Positions 50,191-64,000 are shown, counted from the first letter of the stretch. The stretch is 64,000 bases of DNA from Epiperipatus broadwayi (GCA_028023455.1 JAQFVV010001010.1:1-64000), one strand, 5' to 3'. A program made the numbers and translations. Notes: a model not told the origin generated them from the sequence alone.

Positions 50191-53100
50191 TTATAATTTT
50201 AAATAGTAAAGATGTCAATTTATTAAATATAAATTTCTATGTGGATGTATGATTCGCCTTATATAATAATATATACAGAGTGGCATGATGTAATCTGTAA
50301 AAGAGCAAAAATCTTTTAGTTATATTAATTAAAAATAAAATTTTAGCTGTAAACAAATCCACCACATCTGTGGTCAAATCAAGTCTTGAAAGTTGATAAT
50401 TGCTATACTCAAATTTGTTTACAACAAAAGTGTAGTCATTAAAACTGCTGTAGCAAAACTATTTTGACACCTAGATGGGGATTTGTGGTGCCATAGAAGC
50501 CTAAACAAAAGTATTTTTGATCAAATGGAGAAATCTTACAATTTAGTATGATATTGTATATAGAATTAATGGTTTTCCAGGTTAAACAGGTTCTTTTCTA
50601 GTAAAAGTATAAATAGGGTACATTTTAAGCTTGACATGGGAAATCATTAAGTTCAGGAGAGCATCACCATACTTAATCCACATCAGATTGATCTTTGAAA
50701 GATCTGACTGAAGAAAGGCAATGGCTATTTCTAAAACCACTGAATGACTGATTTGCAATTGTTATCCAATGCTTCCACCACTGGAGCTGCCATAAGAAAC
50801 CGTTCAGCAACAGCTTGCTCAAGAAGACCATAATACCTGAAAGCCAACACCTGCTTGTACAGTCTAGTAACTAATTAATCAGTAACACCAATCTATAATT
50901 GCAGAACTCTATGTTAATAAACTATTTTTAAATCCAACTTTTCTATTTAAAAGTTTAAAGCTAGCAAACTATATAAAAACTAATGTAATTTTCTAAATCC
51001 TATAAATGTTTCATTATAAATTCTCCTTAAAGTAAATATATTATTTGAATAACTTGCCTACGTCTTTAGAAATATCTTAATTAAACTAAATGTAACTTAT
51101 GCTAATTTCTTTGTCTATCACTGCAGTTGTGCCTATAATATTTCTTTACTGTTATTTTGTTATTTATATGTCAATGCCTCGAAGCAGTGAGCATTTAAAC
51201 GTAATAAATATTCGGAGATATAACTGCAAATATCTTCCCCATAACTATTTTCTTAATGACATTCTTGATGCTCACTGGTTTGAATTCCTATAATTCTTAT
51301 TTAAATATTAAATGTATTGTAGCCTGCTATTAAATTTCCATCTTATTGAGATTTCTGAATAGCGTAATGTACTAGTTTTAGTAATATGAAAGTATATTCA
51401 GTAATTATTTGGCCAGTCGATCAATATACTTTCCTCTCCCTTATAATATATATATTGGTCAATATAATAGTTTAAATTATATATATATAGAGAGAGAGAT
51501 TGAAACCTATAAACAAAGAATTTTATCATATTTTCTTTACCCCTCTAATGTTGCTTGATTATATAGCATTGTTAGAATTGGTTCATAATAGTAATACTGA
51601 TCAGGCTATTGCCCATATTTTGTAATAATTAATGTCATACTTTTGCTTGGTGGATTTGGTATCAAATTCACATTCAATGTTTAATGTTTTGTTGCATCTT
51701 CTCAAGACGGGACCTTGGGAAAGTCCATCTTATTTTTTTTTCAGAGCACACACCATTTAAGACTTGATATATAATTCCAGGCAGTCATATTAGCCACCCT
51801 GACCATTTTAAAGCAGCATGACACTCAGTTCCACAGTGTTGGTCATGAAAACCCTTGACTCTAATCTATCCACAGGGTGCTCTGTTATTGTAATTTTCTG
51901 GTGCTGTAGCATGTCAGTGATCTCATGTAGCCAATTCTGAGTTTCATAATTTAATTAATCAGTATTAAACTGAAATTTATATTTTGGTTTTTGGGTTCGA
52001 TCTCAACCCTGAGCTGATTTATATGCTCATTTATTAAGTTAATAATGTTTGTAATAAATATTTTTCACAAGACTGGTACAATATTTTATAATAGTAGCTA
52101 CCACTTTCAATAGGAATTGGTGTAACCTATTGTAGTCACCACTTAGTGATTCTTTAAATATGTAAATTCATGTTAATAATTGAAGATTTAATGAGGAGAT
52201 ATGCTAATCCTCATGTTATAAAGCCTGTGAGCTTTTCCCACATTAATTTATGTTCTATTTATTTACTAAATATATGTTAAATTTAGTCTTGTTTTGTGTG
52301 ATTTCTCACTCCTATTTCAATCCAATTCAGTCTTAAATAATTATATAGGTGATATAGCTATATATGCATTAATTACCATAGTTTCATACTGGTAACATTT
52401 AAGTTAGTTTATCTATATTTGGTTCCCGAGTCTCATTTTTCTCCCTGCCCTATGCCAGCCATGAAAGATGGCTATACTACATGTAACTTTGTGTGTGGTC
52501 ATTCATAGGGTCTTGAGTCATGGAGTACTGGCAAACGAGTTTAAGGGTGGTCAGATTCAGGACATTACACTCCTGGTTTGGTCAGCTTGTGTCTCTTTAT
52601 CTGGATTCTAGATTCTGTTATGCGAATGTATGAAACTTGACCATTACAATATATATATATATAGTAGTTTAATCATAGCAGTATTATTAATACTTAAATA
52701 AAGCTTCTATATTAGTTTTATCAACTCTACACTTTGAATTTAAATCATCTAAAGTAGCATTTCTCAAATTTTCCATGACCCAATATCAAAATTTTTATGG
52801 GTTGCAAAATCATAGAAAAAATATGCAAATACTAATAGTTTATTTATCGTTGATATATGGAATCTTAATAAATAAATGAGAATGTAACATATTACTGTAG
52901 AGCTTACAGTTTTCCTATACACCACTATAAAGAAGCCAACTCATAGACAGACAGATACATGCAAATTGGTAGTCACTGAATAGTGATGCATCATGAACAA
53001 CTATATGTGCTCACGCAAATATTAACTAATTTATTTCACTTCTAATAGCAATGTTAAACTCACAATTTCACTTTTATCCAGATGTGTTATGTTTTGCTGT

Positions 53101-53689
53101 TACAGTATATGTATTTAACCTCTAATAATCATTATTTTTCTTCTATTAATATTACTCATATTTGAACTTATTAAAAATAAAGCTGTGAAGTGAATAGAAA
53201 ACTTTCAATAAGTTATAACAAATGAGGAAAGAAATTGAAACAAATGACATTATCATACAAATTCAAACAATTAAAAGGTGAGAATTATTCTTTTTAAACA
53301 TTATTTGGTGTGATTTATTATTCATGAATAATTGTGTACTCATTTATCTTCAAAATTGTTTCTGTCATTGAAACTCAATAAAAAAGTTGTGATGTGTGAT
53401 TACTATATTTATATATTTTTACCATTCCTTTTTATGTAATTTTTTTTTGTTTCACAATTGTTTATTTTTTAAATCTTTCCTTATCTTGTTTGGACAAAGT
53501 TCAAGAAATTTCCCATCTTATTTTAATTTTTGTAGCCAACATTCTTTGTTTAACCTTGAATAAATATAGCAAACTAATACTTTTTATTTTGGAATAGCAG
53601 AAAAAAATTTTTATGATACATATTTGAATAATAAATATGGTGGAAATCTCAACACTTCAAGTGAATAAATAATGAAAAAAGGCAAAATA
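50191..53689. other. Unassigned region, mostly unclassified
   Basis: Somewhat less AT-rich stretches near 50660-50880, 51690-51930 and 52430-52640 probably come from old repeats but match nothing I can name. B-box-like GGGTTCGATCTCAACCC is at 51988. ATTACAATATATAT at about 52642 resembles an element end abutting an AT run. No protein-coding region supported. Confidence 0.4.
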
Positions 53690-55090
53690 AGAGATTGATT
53701 TTACAATTATGAAGAAAACATAATTTCATTTAGATTAATTTTTATAGAAAAATGAAATAGATTTACCAGAAAATGTTATTAGTGGATATGTTTCAATGAA
53801 AACAAATAACCTATGAGATATTTGGATATAAATCACAGTAAATATAAAGGCAAACCTAAGAATTTTTTTAAGAAAGTGCAATGAGTTAAAGACAAGTAGA
53901 TATAATTGAAATAAATATGATCTATTGATAAAATGTCATTGAAGTGTGACAGTTTTTTACATTGCTAAACTCAATGAAGTTTTATATATCAGTGGAAAAA
54001 CATTATTAAAGGCTTCCATAAAAATATTTACAATGAATTATTTATTAAAAAATTTGAAGCAAAAATTAATGATATTCTCATGTGAAATGATACTAACAGT
54101 CACTAAATAATTGCCATATCTAATGACATTGAATTGCAATTACCACAAAAATATGGAAATCTCAATATTATGCTACTCAATTTAACAAATCAAGAGATGT
54201 ATCAAATGATGCAACATTATTAGTTTACATCAGTTATGCTGATTTTACATGTACAAGAAAAATTTCTATGTTGTTTGAAATTGGAATCTTGAACAACATT
54301 AGACGACATTTTAAAAATATCAATTTTTGCTTTGCAACAAAAAACATTCCATGGAATACTTGTATTAGAATTTGTTTTTCTTCATTGGGAACCATTAATA
54401 CAAAAATATGAGTGATGATTTACATTATGTCCTTAATAAAGGTGTACAATAGTAAACTATATTCTAAAAATGTTGTAAACACCTTTATCTTTAATATAAT
54501 GAATGTGTAATGAAATGAGTTCAGTGTATAAACAAGTATTATTACATTCACATATAAGATGGCTTTTGAGTGAAAATGTTTTGACATGTTTCGTCAAACT
54601 TTGAATAAAAATTGAAATAATTTTAAGAGAATACAAATCAGCATTAAGTGAATATTTTAAAAATTATTTATAGCTTGCTAAAACTACCTACTTAACTATT
54701 ATATTTTTACTAGTGGATGATTTTAATTTGTTAATGCAAGGAAATCAGATTAACCTTTTATTTTTAATAATAAAGTTGAAGCTTTGATGAAGAAAACTAA
54801 TTTTGATCAAATAAGGTTAAACAGAATTATTTTAATATACTTCCATTATTTGCGCATATAATTGAGAATAAAGTCATAATTCAGCAGGAAAATTACAATA
54901 AATGGCACTTCATTATCTCTCATCCAAAAATGATATTTGTTTTTAAGATGTGGGACATAAATGCCTTCAAAATATATAAATCAAATAATTTAACATTATT
55001 AGAAGAAAAAATTGAATGAAATGTCAACGGACAAGATAATTAAAATACTTTATCTAAATCTTGGGTATATATTCAAAATGGATATGGAAT
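53690..55090 (+). pseudogene. hAT-superfamily (ZBED-like) transposase relic
   Basis: No long ORF remains, but a plus-strand frame starting near 54509 reads NEMSSVYKQVLLHSHIRWLL, then FVKL, IILREYKSALSEYFKN, and after further stops LAKTTYLTIIFLLVDDFNLLMQGNQIN. This resembles the conserved stretch of ZBED/hAT transposases with an Arg-Trp-Leu motif (54557-54565) followed by a Leu-Gln-Gly motif. Upstream (about 53960-54170) YIAKLNEVLYISGKT-like and SNDIELQLPQ-like pieces fit the preceding part. Stops are frequent. A functional protein would cut and paste DNA with CAG-type ends, but the relation to the 34.7-kb hAT element is unknown. Confidence 0.6.
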
Positions 55091-55146
55091 TTTGAATTAA
55101 AAAGCCATAAAACTACTACTTCCATTCACAACTACTTTTTTTAACA

Positions 55147-55159
55147 TAAAGTGAATTTT
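55147..55159 (+). repeat. SINE target-site duplication, left
   Basis: TAAAGTGAATTTT, repeated exactly at 55261-55273. Confidence 0.9.
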
Positions 55160-55260
55160 TTTTCTCATGTGTTATAGCATTAGACGGGAAGCGAACCCGC
55201 TAATCCGGGACAACTACTTGTAAAACTGCCGCCGCTGACTCTCGACCACCAATGCTTGAC
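55160..55260 (-). mobile_element. tRNA-derived SINE with perfect 13-bp target duplication
   Basis: Minus strand: GTCAAGCATTGGTGGTCGAG (A-box region), an anticodon-arm-like part, B box GCGGGTTCGCTTCCCG, a short tail ATGCTATAACACATGAG and an A-run. Only about 100 bp, so almost nothing beyond the tRNA-like head. The A-run at one end and exact target duplication show LINE-mediated insertion. Confidence 0.9.
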
Positions 55261-55273
55261 TAAAGTGAATTTT

Positions 55274-55887
55274 CAACAATGATTATTACAAAAAACAATT
55301 TCTAAAACTGACATGTCATAACTTCTGCACCAGGGGTGCAAAAGTAGGCATAAATACTTTGATAGAAAATAAACAACAACAGCAGAGTCATTTAATATTA
55401 GTAATTGTATTTCGTAATTATTCTGTTTTTATTTTTTGATAATAAAAAAATTTCATTTCTTTAGTTTTTTTTCCCCAACGTAAATACAATTCTTTTTTTT
55501 TTTTTAGCGATTCTTATTTTGTGAAACAGTTACTTTTGTCTGATTAACAAAATTATTTGATTGGATCAAATATTAGCGCGAATAAAAACAACATTCTTTT
55601 ATTATAGTTAGTTCCTATATTATTAGATCTCAAGACATAACAATTTTTAGTAATCACTCGCGGTTAAACTACAAACAAATGTGTTGGGGCGCATTGTAAA
55701 ATGATTTTAAAATTCTGGTCTGAAGTATTATTAATGATGGATATTTAAAATTAAATATAGAAAAATTAATGGTATATATATCACAAAATAAATATATGCA
55801 GTAATTCTGCTGTAATCATTTTATATTTGATTTTCTTAAGTGTAAATCTACTTTCGATTAATTCTGAATACGGTGATTTGCACTAGT
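55274..55887. other. Unassigned AT-rich region
   Basis: Nothing recognised. Confidence 0.4.
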
Positions 55888-55901
55888 AACAATATAGAGT
55901 A

Positions 55902-56008
55902 GTCTTGCGATGTTAGCCGAGAGGTATCGCAGCCGCCATGCAAGCAAGTAGTTGGTTGCAGACGGTTGTGGGTTCGCGTCCCGGCCGATGCTATGACATA
56001 TAGAAAAA
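55902..56008 (+). mobile_element. tRNA-derived SINE with 14-bp target duplication
   Basis: TTAGCCGAGAGGTATCGCAG (A-box region), CATGCAAGCA anticodon-arm-like part, GTGGGTTCGCGTCCCGGCC (B box), tail ATGCTATGACATATAG and an A-run. Flanked by AACAATATAGAGTA at 55888-55901 and 56009-56022. The anticodon-like loop suggests an Ala- or Val-type tRNA ancestor, but this is not firm. Confidence 0.9.
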
Positions 56009-56022
56009 AACAATATAGAGTA

Positions 56023-56972
56023 TAGAAATACAATAACGAGTAAAATATTAAAAAATATTTTATTAAATAAAAGAGATAGTGAATATAAATGTATAATTTT
56101 TTTTCAAAACCCATTGTCATAGCTTTTTAATAATTATATACATGCTAACACCAGTTTTGTTTGTTTTTTTTCTTTTTTATATATAAAACTTTAACAAAAA
56201 AAAAAGATTTTTAAAAAGAGAAAGACATTATTTTTGGCAATTAAGCAATTAAATTATAATAATCCTTAAATTGTCACTTTAATTATAAACAAAAATAATT
56301 TGACAGAAAAAAGTAAAGTTAATTATTAAATGCATTTATTTAACGAACATAGTATTTAATAACTTCTTTATTAATTATACCAATTATAAAGTGCAAAAAA
56401 AAAAAATGTCATTGTTAAAATAATCCGTATTATTTATAAACTTGGTATAAGTTTTGTATTTAATTAAAGGCATTTTATTATTATTGTTATCTGTTTTCAT
56501 GAACTAAATCATTGTTTCTCATAATTAAAATCTTGAATATAATATTGTACATAGGAATTTTAGATTTCTGTTTTAATTATTACAAAGTCAAAATGAAATA
56601 TATGTTTTCTGATTTATATAACTTTAAGATCACTAAGTCTTTAGAACAATGATTTCAACTAGCACTAAATCAAAAGTCTAAATATTTAGTTTTATATTAT
56701 AAATGAATTTTACAAATCTAATCTATACAACCACTGAAAAATAAATATATAAGATAATGACAGATGAGAGTATAGTGCTGTGGACTTCAGCAAACTTGGG
56801 TTAATGAAGAAACATTGTGTCTAATAAAAATCTTTTTCAAAAGTTGTGTAAATAAACATTTTAGCATTTTAAACTAAAATAAAAAAGATATTTTTTACGG
56901 TTTGAATCCTGGCAGAGTAAAATTTAAAACTTCTGGAATTTTTTTTTTTTTTGAATAAGCAGTTACCCATCG
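56023..56972. other. Unassigned AT-rich region
   Basis: Nothing recognised. Confidence 0.4.
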
Positions 56973-57087
56973 TTCAAGCGTTAGTGGTCGAGTGGTCAGC
57001 CCAGCTGCCTTACAAGCAATTATCCCGGGTTAGCGGGTTCGCGGGTTCGCTTCCCGGCCGATGCTATGACACATGAGGAAAAAAAAA
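56973..57087 (+). mobile_element. tRNA-derived SINE with small internal duplication
   Basis: CGTTCAAGCGTTAGTGGTCG (A-box region), GCTGCCTTACAAGCA, then an 8-bp tandem GCGGGTTC duplicated before CGCTTCCCGGCC (B box), tail ATGCTATGACACATGAGG and A-run. Same subfamily as 55160-55260. No clear target duplication found. Confidence 0.85.
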
Positions 57088-58324
57088 TACATCTATTTAA
57101 TTTTAACTAGAAAGTAAAATAAACAACATACTAAAACTCTTACAGACTAGCAATAAATAGCAAATATAGTATATTATATTACTTAATTGCTTTGTTGTGA
57201 GAGGATACAGACAGCTGTTTTAAAGATTTTAAAATTTATCTACCATATAAAATGCTTAATTATATATATATATAACTGAACTCAAACTAATTGAAGCTTC
57301 TGAAGAGTTATATAATATAAATAAACATTCCAAAGTTACATGATACCATCAGATTCTTGACATTTGTTTTTATATCTCAGTTTATTTATTCACTTAATTT
57401 TAAATGAGGGAGTGAATTCGATTTATTGCTTATATTTATTTTTGGAACAAATAAGAATCACTATTTGCACACACACACATAGAGTATAAATACTTGTTAT
57501 ATCATATCTTAATTTTTTATTATAGTTTAATGCAGCAATGTAAAAAAATGTGCTCAAAATCTCTGGACAGAGTTGTGATTCATGAGTAAATCACAAACTC
57601 TTTGTGAAACAAATGGTAATGGTCATGCAGTTTATAAGTAAATGCATGCCCAATATATATATATTCATTATTTTACACTTGCTGACTTCTGATGTATGAT
57701 TATATAAAGAGTAAAATAAAAATAAAACAACATTAATTAGTGGACATTGAAGTTTAAATGTTAATCAATTTAACTTGCTAATGAAATTATTTTTTCATGT
57801 TTATTATGACAGAGAGAGAGAGAGAATCTATAATTTGAAGATATTAGATATATAACTTCTAAGAAATAGCTAAATTATTTGGGGGGGAAGCAGGAGACAT
57901 GTTTTTAGAATGTCACTGCATTCTATAAAATCATTTCTGTTTATTCTGATCAAACTCAAAAAAGATACATGAACTATTATCATATTGACAAAATAAGTTA
58001 AATTATTTTGCAAAGAAAGAAAGAAAACTTAAAATTTGACAAAATAAATTTAATATAAGAAATAAAAATACAAATGTGTATTTAGTATTTAAATTGTAAA
58101 TATAAGATATTTAAAAACAATATATTAATATAAATGTTTGCCTATTTTTGTCATCTATTACATTCAAAATCTGTATTTATCTTCTACTGGAAAAATGATG
58201 TTCAGAATAATATTTTAGCAAAATACATGTGTCAAATCATAGAATAAATGAATATATTACAATAATTTGAAAATTAGAAATGATAAGTAAGAATGGTTTA
58301 TATAAATTAACCTTTCATAATTTT
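57088..58324. other. Unassigned AT-rich region
   Basis: Only short simple repeats such as a GA run near 57812. Confidence 0.4.
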
Positions 58325-59165
58325 AGCCACAATTTTATGTGTTTTGGCTAATTCATCCTGTGATGAATTTTTCCACAAGTATTATATGTTAAAATGTGTA
58401 TGTTTATGTATATTTTATTATATAAAAATTTTCTTCAAAAAATTATAATAGATGGCAGGAAATTTTAAAAATGCCTTACAATAGACATAAGCCCTGCCCT
58501 GACATGTCCGGCCTTTGTTCCAAGGTCAGGTGGGAAAAAGTTTGGCATATTAATACATTGTTTAAAGAAAATAGCCCCAATGATAAAAAATGTGTTTATT
58601 TGCTAATTTAATATGATTTTAGATATTTTTTTACAATAATTTACACTATATTGATTATATATCGAGAAATATAAATTATTAATAACTTATTTTGACTGGG
58701 AATACTTTATTTTTCAAAAATATAATGTTATATTAGCAGCTAACATGAATATGACCTTAACTATTTAGAAGTTTAGCTTCCACATAAGCAATCTACTTAT
58801 ACTTACGAGTATGAGAATATCACAATTTTGCAAAAAATTTAAACTTTTAAAACGTAATTAATTAGATACAATAAATAAATAAATACTCATTCAAGTTTTT
58901 AAAAATAATAAAGATTTCATTGATTTTGTAAACTGAAAATAATCTTTCTGAAATGATGACATGTAATCTTTTTGTTTTGATTATGATATCATTTTTTTAA
59001 TATTAATAGAAACAAAATGTAAACATTAAAAATTTATTTCAGTAGTAAACAAAAATATCTATCAAATGAAGTCAAATTTATTATTTTCTGATAAGTAATA
59101 ATCATTTAATCATATATTTTACATTGATATGTGAGACAAAGAAAAATGTCAGAAAATGCTGAAAT
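58325..59165 (+). repeat. Family R repeat, copy D
   Basis: Full-length partner of copy A (36310-37185) in the same orientation: GTGTTTTGGCTAATTC near the start, TAATAACTTATTTTGACT, TTATATTAGCAGCTAAC and GTGAGACAAAGAAAAATGTC at the end. Confidence 0.8.
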
Positions 59166-60500
<1,335 letters not shown>

Positions 60501-62040
60501 TATTGAAGTGGTCATTTATATATGTTAAAAAAATATTAAAGCATTTTAAAATATATATATAATGTATAAAACATAATATTATAAAAATGTGAATTTTATT
60601 ACAAAATTTAATTATGAGTTGGTATGTGTGAAAAAGGTAGAGGTTCAAATCAGCAAAGAAAGTTTAACTTTCTAATTAATTAAAATATCAAATGATATTA
60701 AAATAATGTAGATACTAGATTCTAATTTTAGAATTTATATGTTGTGTAGCATTGTCAGTACAATAAAAGATGACAAAAGTGTAATTACTGGGGATTAGAT
60801 TAAATCAAAGACATTTGGAATTCAATTTAAAAATGCAATTAGTAAAATTTTAAAAAGTAAATTCCATTAAGATTATAATCAGCAAGATTCTTTTAGATAA
60901 TAGAGAAAAGAATTTTCCTTAAGTTTAAATTAATTAATGAATTTGGAAAGATCTGGATGACTTTGTTTTGTTTTTTTTTAGATATATATATAGGACAAAA
61001 AAAGAAAATATTATTGTAAACTTATGGAAGAATTGTTGTACACTTCTTGCAGAGTTATTGTAAACTTCATGAGTTTATTATAGAAAGTTTTAAGCTCTTA
61101 AATTGCATCACGATATGAGTGAGTAGATCATACATCATGATATGAATAAGTAGATCACCACAATTTCTCTGGCCATTGCCAGTAAAGCTGAGTATGGGGT
61201 TTCCCTCATACTATAGAATGCTGGGCCAATCAAGTCCTTGCCTACAATTAACCATCCAAAGTGCTGGATGCTATGCAGTTGCGGTCAAAAGGAAGCCACT
61301 AATATATAATGCTACTGGTAAACAATTAAAGCCTCTTTGATATGCTACATTCTTGGCTTCCATAAATTATACATTAATCATTATATATGTTCTTACCATA
61401 TTATTTAGATGTTTTATTGCATTATTTAAATATTTTCTTAATGCATGCTTAATTAATTATACACATTAAGAAAGGTCGACTATTATGTATATACTCGATC
61501 TTTCTTAAATTTTGCTAGACTTATTGTTCGGGAATCAGACAGAGGTAAATTTAATAAAATATTTCAATGATTAAAATATTTGACATCATTTAAAGAAAAA
61601 CGCAGTAATTAAATAAGAACAAGATATTTAAAATCCCTCTCACTGATTCTACTTTTTTTTTTATTTGCGATTTTTAACTTGTCTGCTTAAAATGCGTTCT
61701 TTCAAAATAACATTTAGCCATTAACGCAATTGTAATGGTTTATATAAAATTTTCAAATTAAAAAAAAACAAGATCGAGAGTTATGTTTAAAAAGCAATCT
61801 TTATTTTCTGTTTTAGGAAGAGGCAATTATATATATACTGCGTATATTGATTTGTAAACAACTTTCGGTTTTTAAAATAAAATTTCATCTTTCAAAGTTT
61901 GAAAGTTAAAACTTTGTTTCTGTTTTAAAAAAGACAAATATATATGTATACTGTACAATATGATAGTTTATTCTTTAAAACGTTTAATTTAGTGTAATGT
62001 ATTATCATCGTAGGCTATCGTATCAACAATTCTGTATATA
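60501..62040. other. Unassigned AT-rich region
   Basis: A short tandem duplication near 61110-61166 (CATCA(C/T)GATATGA units of about 28 bp) is the only structure noticed. 61160-61370 is less AT-rich but unrecognised. Confidence 0.4.
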
Positions 62041-63197
62041 TGTAAGACCTATGGGACAGATCTCTAATTAAGCAGGGAGTAATCTCTTTAAAAATTTTTA
62101 TTATATGAAATAACTGCGTAGGCCCTGATTTAACCTATATAATAGTTATTCGCATATTATAAACTTATGCCATGACTATTTACATTTTTTTTTAATGTAT
62201 GTCCAAATAGTTATTATTTTATAAAATTTGGCATTACTGGGTTGTTTAATTTCATGATTATTTTATAACGTTTCTTCAGCAGACGTATACCCTGCTTCTG
62301 ACGATTTAATTTAATGAGTTTCGTTTGTCTAAGTTCCACGAAAAATGGGGGAACATTCCTCTCATTTTTCAGACCAAGATGGTCTTATTATTTCTTGTTA
62401 CCAATGCAGTGGATCGTTCCTGCCTGTTAATGAGAGTTATTTAGAGTTTGATGAAGATGCTCATTCCTTCATTCTATGGCCCATTTATTTTATGAAATTT
62501 GGATCTAACTTCGCAATAGCGAAGATATTCCCGTCGTTGCATTATTATAAGACTTGGAAATGACATCGCGGAGGCGATCATATTCCAGTCTACCTCGTTA
62601 TTTGTTTATTACTTTAACAATTCAGCACCGTCTTCTTTATTCCTTATATGTGTTAAAGCTTGATATTTAGGCATTGTCATGATTTATGCATTTATCTATT
62701 TAACCATATTTTCTAAAGTTAATTAAACTTCACTTGCTTTATTTATTATTATGTACCTGCTTGAGGTATATCTACCCCAAAGATGAAATTTGTTCATTAC
62801 CCAAGTCCCTTATTTATATATATGTTATACATTGAAACTTTGACATATGTACTCATTAATTAATGTTATACATTGAAACTTTGACATATGTACCATTAAT
62901 TAGTGAAATTCCTATCTTATAAGTAATAGCAATCTAATTAAGTGGTAGTCATTTCTTTTGTTTATTTATTTGTAACTTTCTTACTAATAAAGTGTTTGTA
63001 TTTTATATATACATTGCATTGGGTGTCTTGTTTTGCCACAGGAAAGTCATATAGTTGTAATCTAGTTTTAAGAGTCTCTGCTCTCCCCGATCACCGAGCC
63101 TAAAAAAAATGGAGTAGTATGTAGTTTGGTATGAGTTGTGGGATTTAAGTCTCCCTAGTGGTGATTTTGTGGATATTAGCTTATTCTGACTGTTACA
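62041..63197 (+). mobile_element. Candidate solo LTR
   Basis: Begins TGTAAGACC, ends CTGTTACA, so the ends are short TGTAA/TTACA inverted repeats. It is flanked by ATATA and ATATG, a possible 5-bp target duplication that is weak in AT-rich DNA. AATAAAGTGTTTG near 62987, followed by a GT-rich stretch, resembles a polyadenylation signal about 210 bp before the end. Local composition is less AT-rich. A 72-codon open frame inside (62345-62563) has no recognisable domain apart from a CYQC pair. The boundaries are hypothetical. Confidence 0.3.
62833..62911 (+). repeat. Short tandem duplication inside the candidate LTR
   Basis: GTTATACATTGAAACTTTGA occurs twice, about 43 bp apart, each followed by CATATGTAC and ATTAATTA. 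Confidence 0.9.
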
Positions 63198-64000
63198 ATA
63201 TGTATGTATGTATATATATTGTAATGGTAAGAAAAGTAGAGCTGCTTCAACCTAACCTAGAGATGCAGATAGAGGGGTTCGAACCTCATTTACTCCTCTA
63301 GATTACTACTAAGTGACTTACTCCCCAAACCTCACTAGAATTTAATCTTAATGTATGCACGGTGGGCAGGGAGAGAAAAGACCATGAAAAGAAATTTGTA
63401 CATATATAATGATCAGATGTACATACTGAAACAGACAGATCGAAGAATCGATCTTAGTTTCATGGTTGTCATTTAAGAACAGTAATTCTAAACCACTATT
63501 TACCCGCAATGAGACTTTTTCTATTCCAAGCCACATAAATTTTAAGTTATTTAGTTTGTGTTTGTTTAAAAAGAATTTAATGTAAAGAGTATGAGTATAA
63601 ATGTCACAAATCATGATGAATAATATTCATGTGTGTGTGGTTTGTGGATTTATATTAGCTCAATTTAAAAGTTTCAATTGCGTGGATATTTTCTTTAAAT
63701 TTTAATTTTGCAAATTATACAAAGTCATTTAAAAATGCTGATCAAAAGTCACATTCCTTTGATCAGTATTTGTAATCAAAATCTTACTTGTACAAAATGT
63801 ATACAATAATTAATTTGTACTTTGATAAATTAAGATAATGAATTTATATTTTGTATTCACGAATTCCGATATAATTGTTTTGTCAATTTAGAATCATGTA
63901 TTAAATTTAAAAATAAATGAAAACCGAACAATGGAAATGAGAAACGTAGAACTCTTATCAAGAAAGGCAAATGCTATTGTATAGTCAAAAATTAGATATT
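63198..64000. other. Unassigned right end of window
   Basis: ATTGTAATGGTAAG at 63219 abuts an AT/GTAT run, and GAGGGGTTCGAACCTC at 63274 is a perfect short palindrome resembling a B box. The rest is anonymous. No gene supported. Confidence 0.4.

Noticed and set aside
62345-62563. 72-residue frame with a CYQC motif as a small zinc-finger protein
   Set aside because: No second Cys/His pair or recognisable domain, and it sits within a possible LTR.
63274-63289. tRNA gene suggested by GAGGGGTTCGAACCTC
   Set aside because: Only a B-box-like palindrome is present; no acceptor, D or anticodon arm can be formed around it.

Overview
This is a very AT-rich, repeat-dominated stretch of animal nuclear DNA. 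I see no host protein-coding gene, rRNA or functional tRNA gene I can defend. The evidence for a metazoan genome is the mix of element types: two LINE classes, Penelope-like retroelements with GIY-YIG endonuclease domains, hAT DNA transposon relics, tRNA-derived SINEs, long (AT)n and (TAA)n microsatellites and a 319-bp satellite. The mixture suits an AT-rich invertebrate, but I cannot name the species.

Layout: 0.24-6.36 kb is a decayed Tx1/L1-like LINE (plus strand). 6.72-9.76 kb is a much younger RTE-clade LINE (minus strand) bracketed by an unusually long direct repeat, consistent with a target-site duplication of about 111-135 bp. 9.7-14.0 kb is anonymous AT-rich DNA broken by long (AT)n tracts. 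14.0-22.23 kb is the outstanding feature: a satellite of 319-bp monomers that runs about 14.4 units in one orientation and then, through one sharp junction, about 11.4 units in the opposite orientation, making a giant 8.2-kb palindrome. 22.2-26.7 kb is anonymous DNA with one small tandem repeat. 26.75-34.24 kb contains an old direct segmental duplication; each copy has its own insertions (a 1.9-kb block and a fold-back element in the left copy, a head-to-head Penelope pair in the right copy). 34.7-35.15 kb is a non-autonomous hAT element with 8-bp target duplications. From 35.9 kb on there are tRNA-derived SINEs, a four-copy unclassified repeat of about 0.9 kb, several fold-back or palindromic elements, Penelope fragments followed by a hammerhead-ribozyme-like motif (47.36-47.40 kb), a hAT (ZBED-like) transposase relic near 54 kb, a (TAA)n microsatellite at 60.4 kb and a possible solo LTR at 62.0-63.2 kb.

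The elements explain each other rather than forming an operon-like system. The autonomous LINEs are the usual machinery that moves SINEs, and two of the SINEs here have perfect 13-14-bp target duplications. Autonomous hAT transposases move elements like the one at 34.7 kb. Hammerhead-like motifs sit just downstream of Penelope endonuclease relics, as known for that class. The novel material is structural: the inverted satellite with a hairpin-associated, microhomology-bearing junction, and a high density of palindromes, several of which can be shown to be insertions because an unfilled paralogous site is present in the same window.
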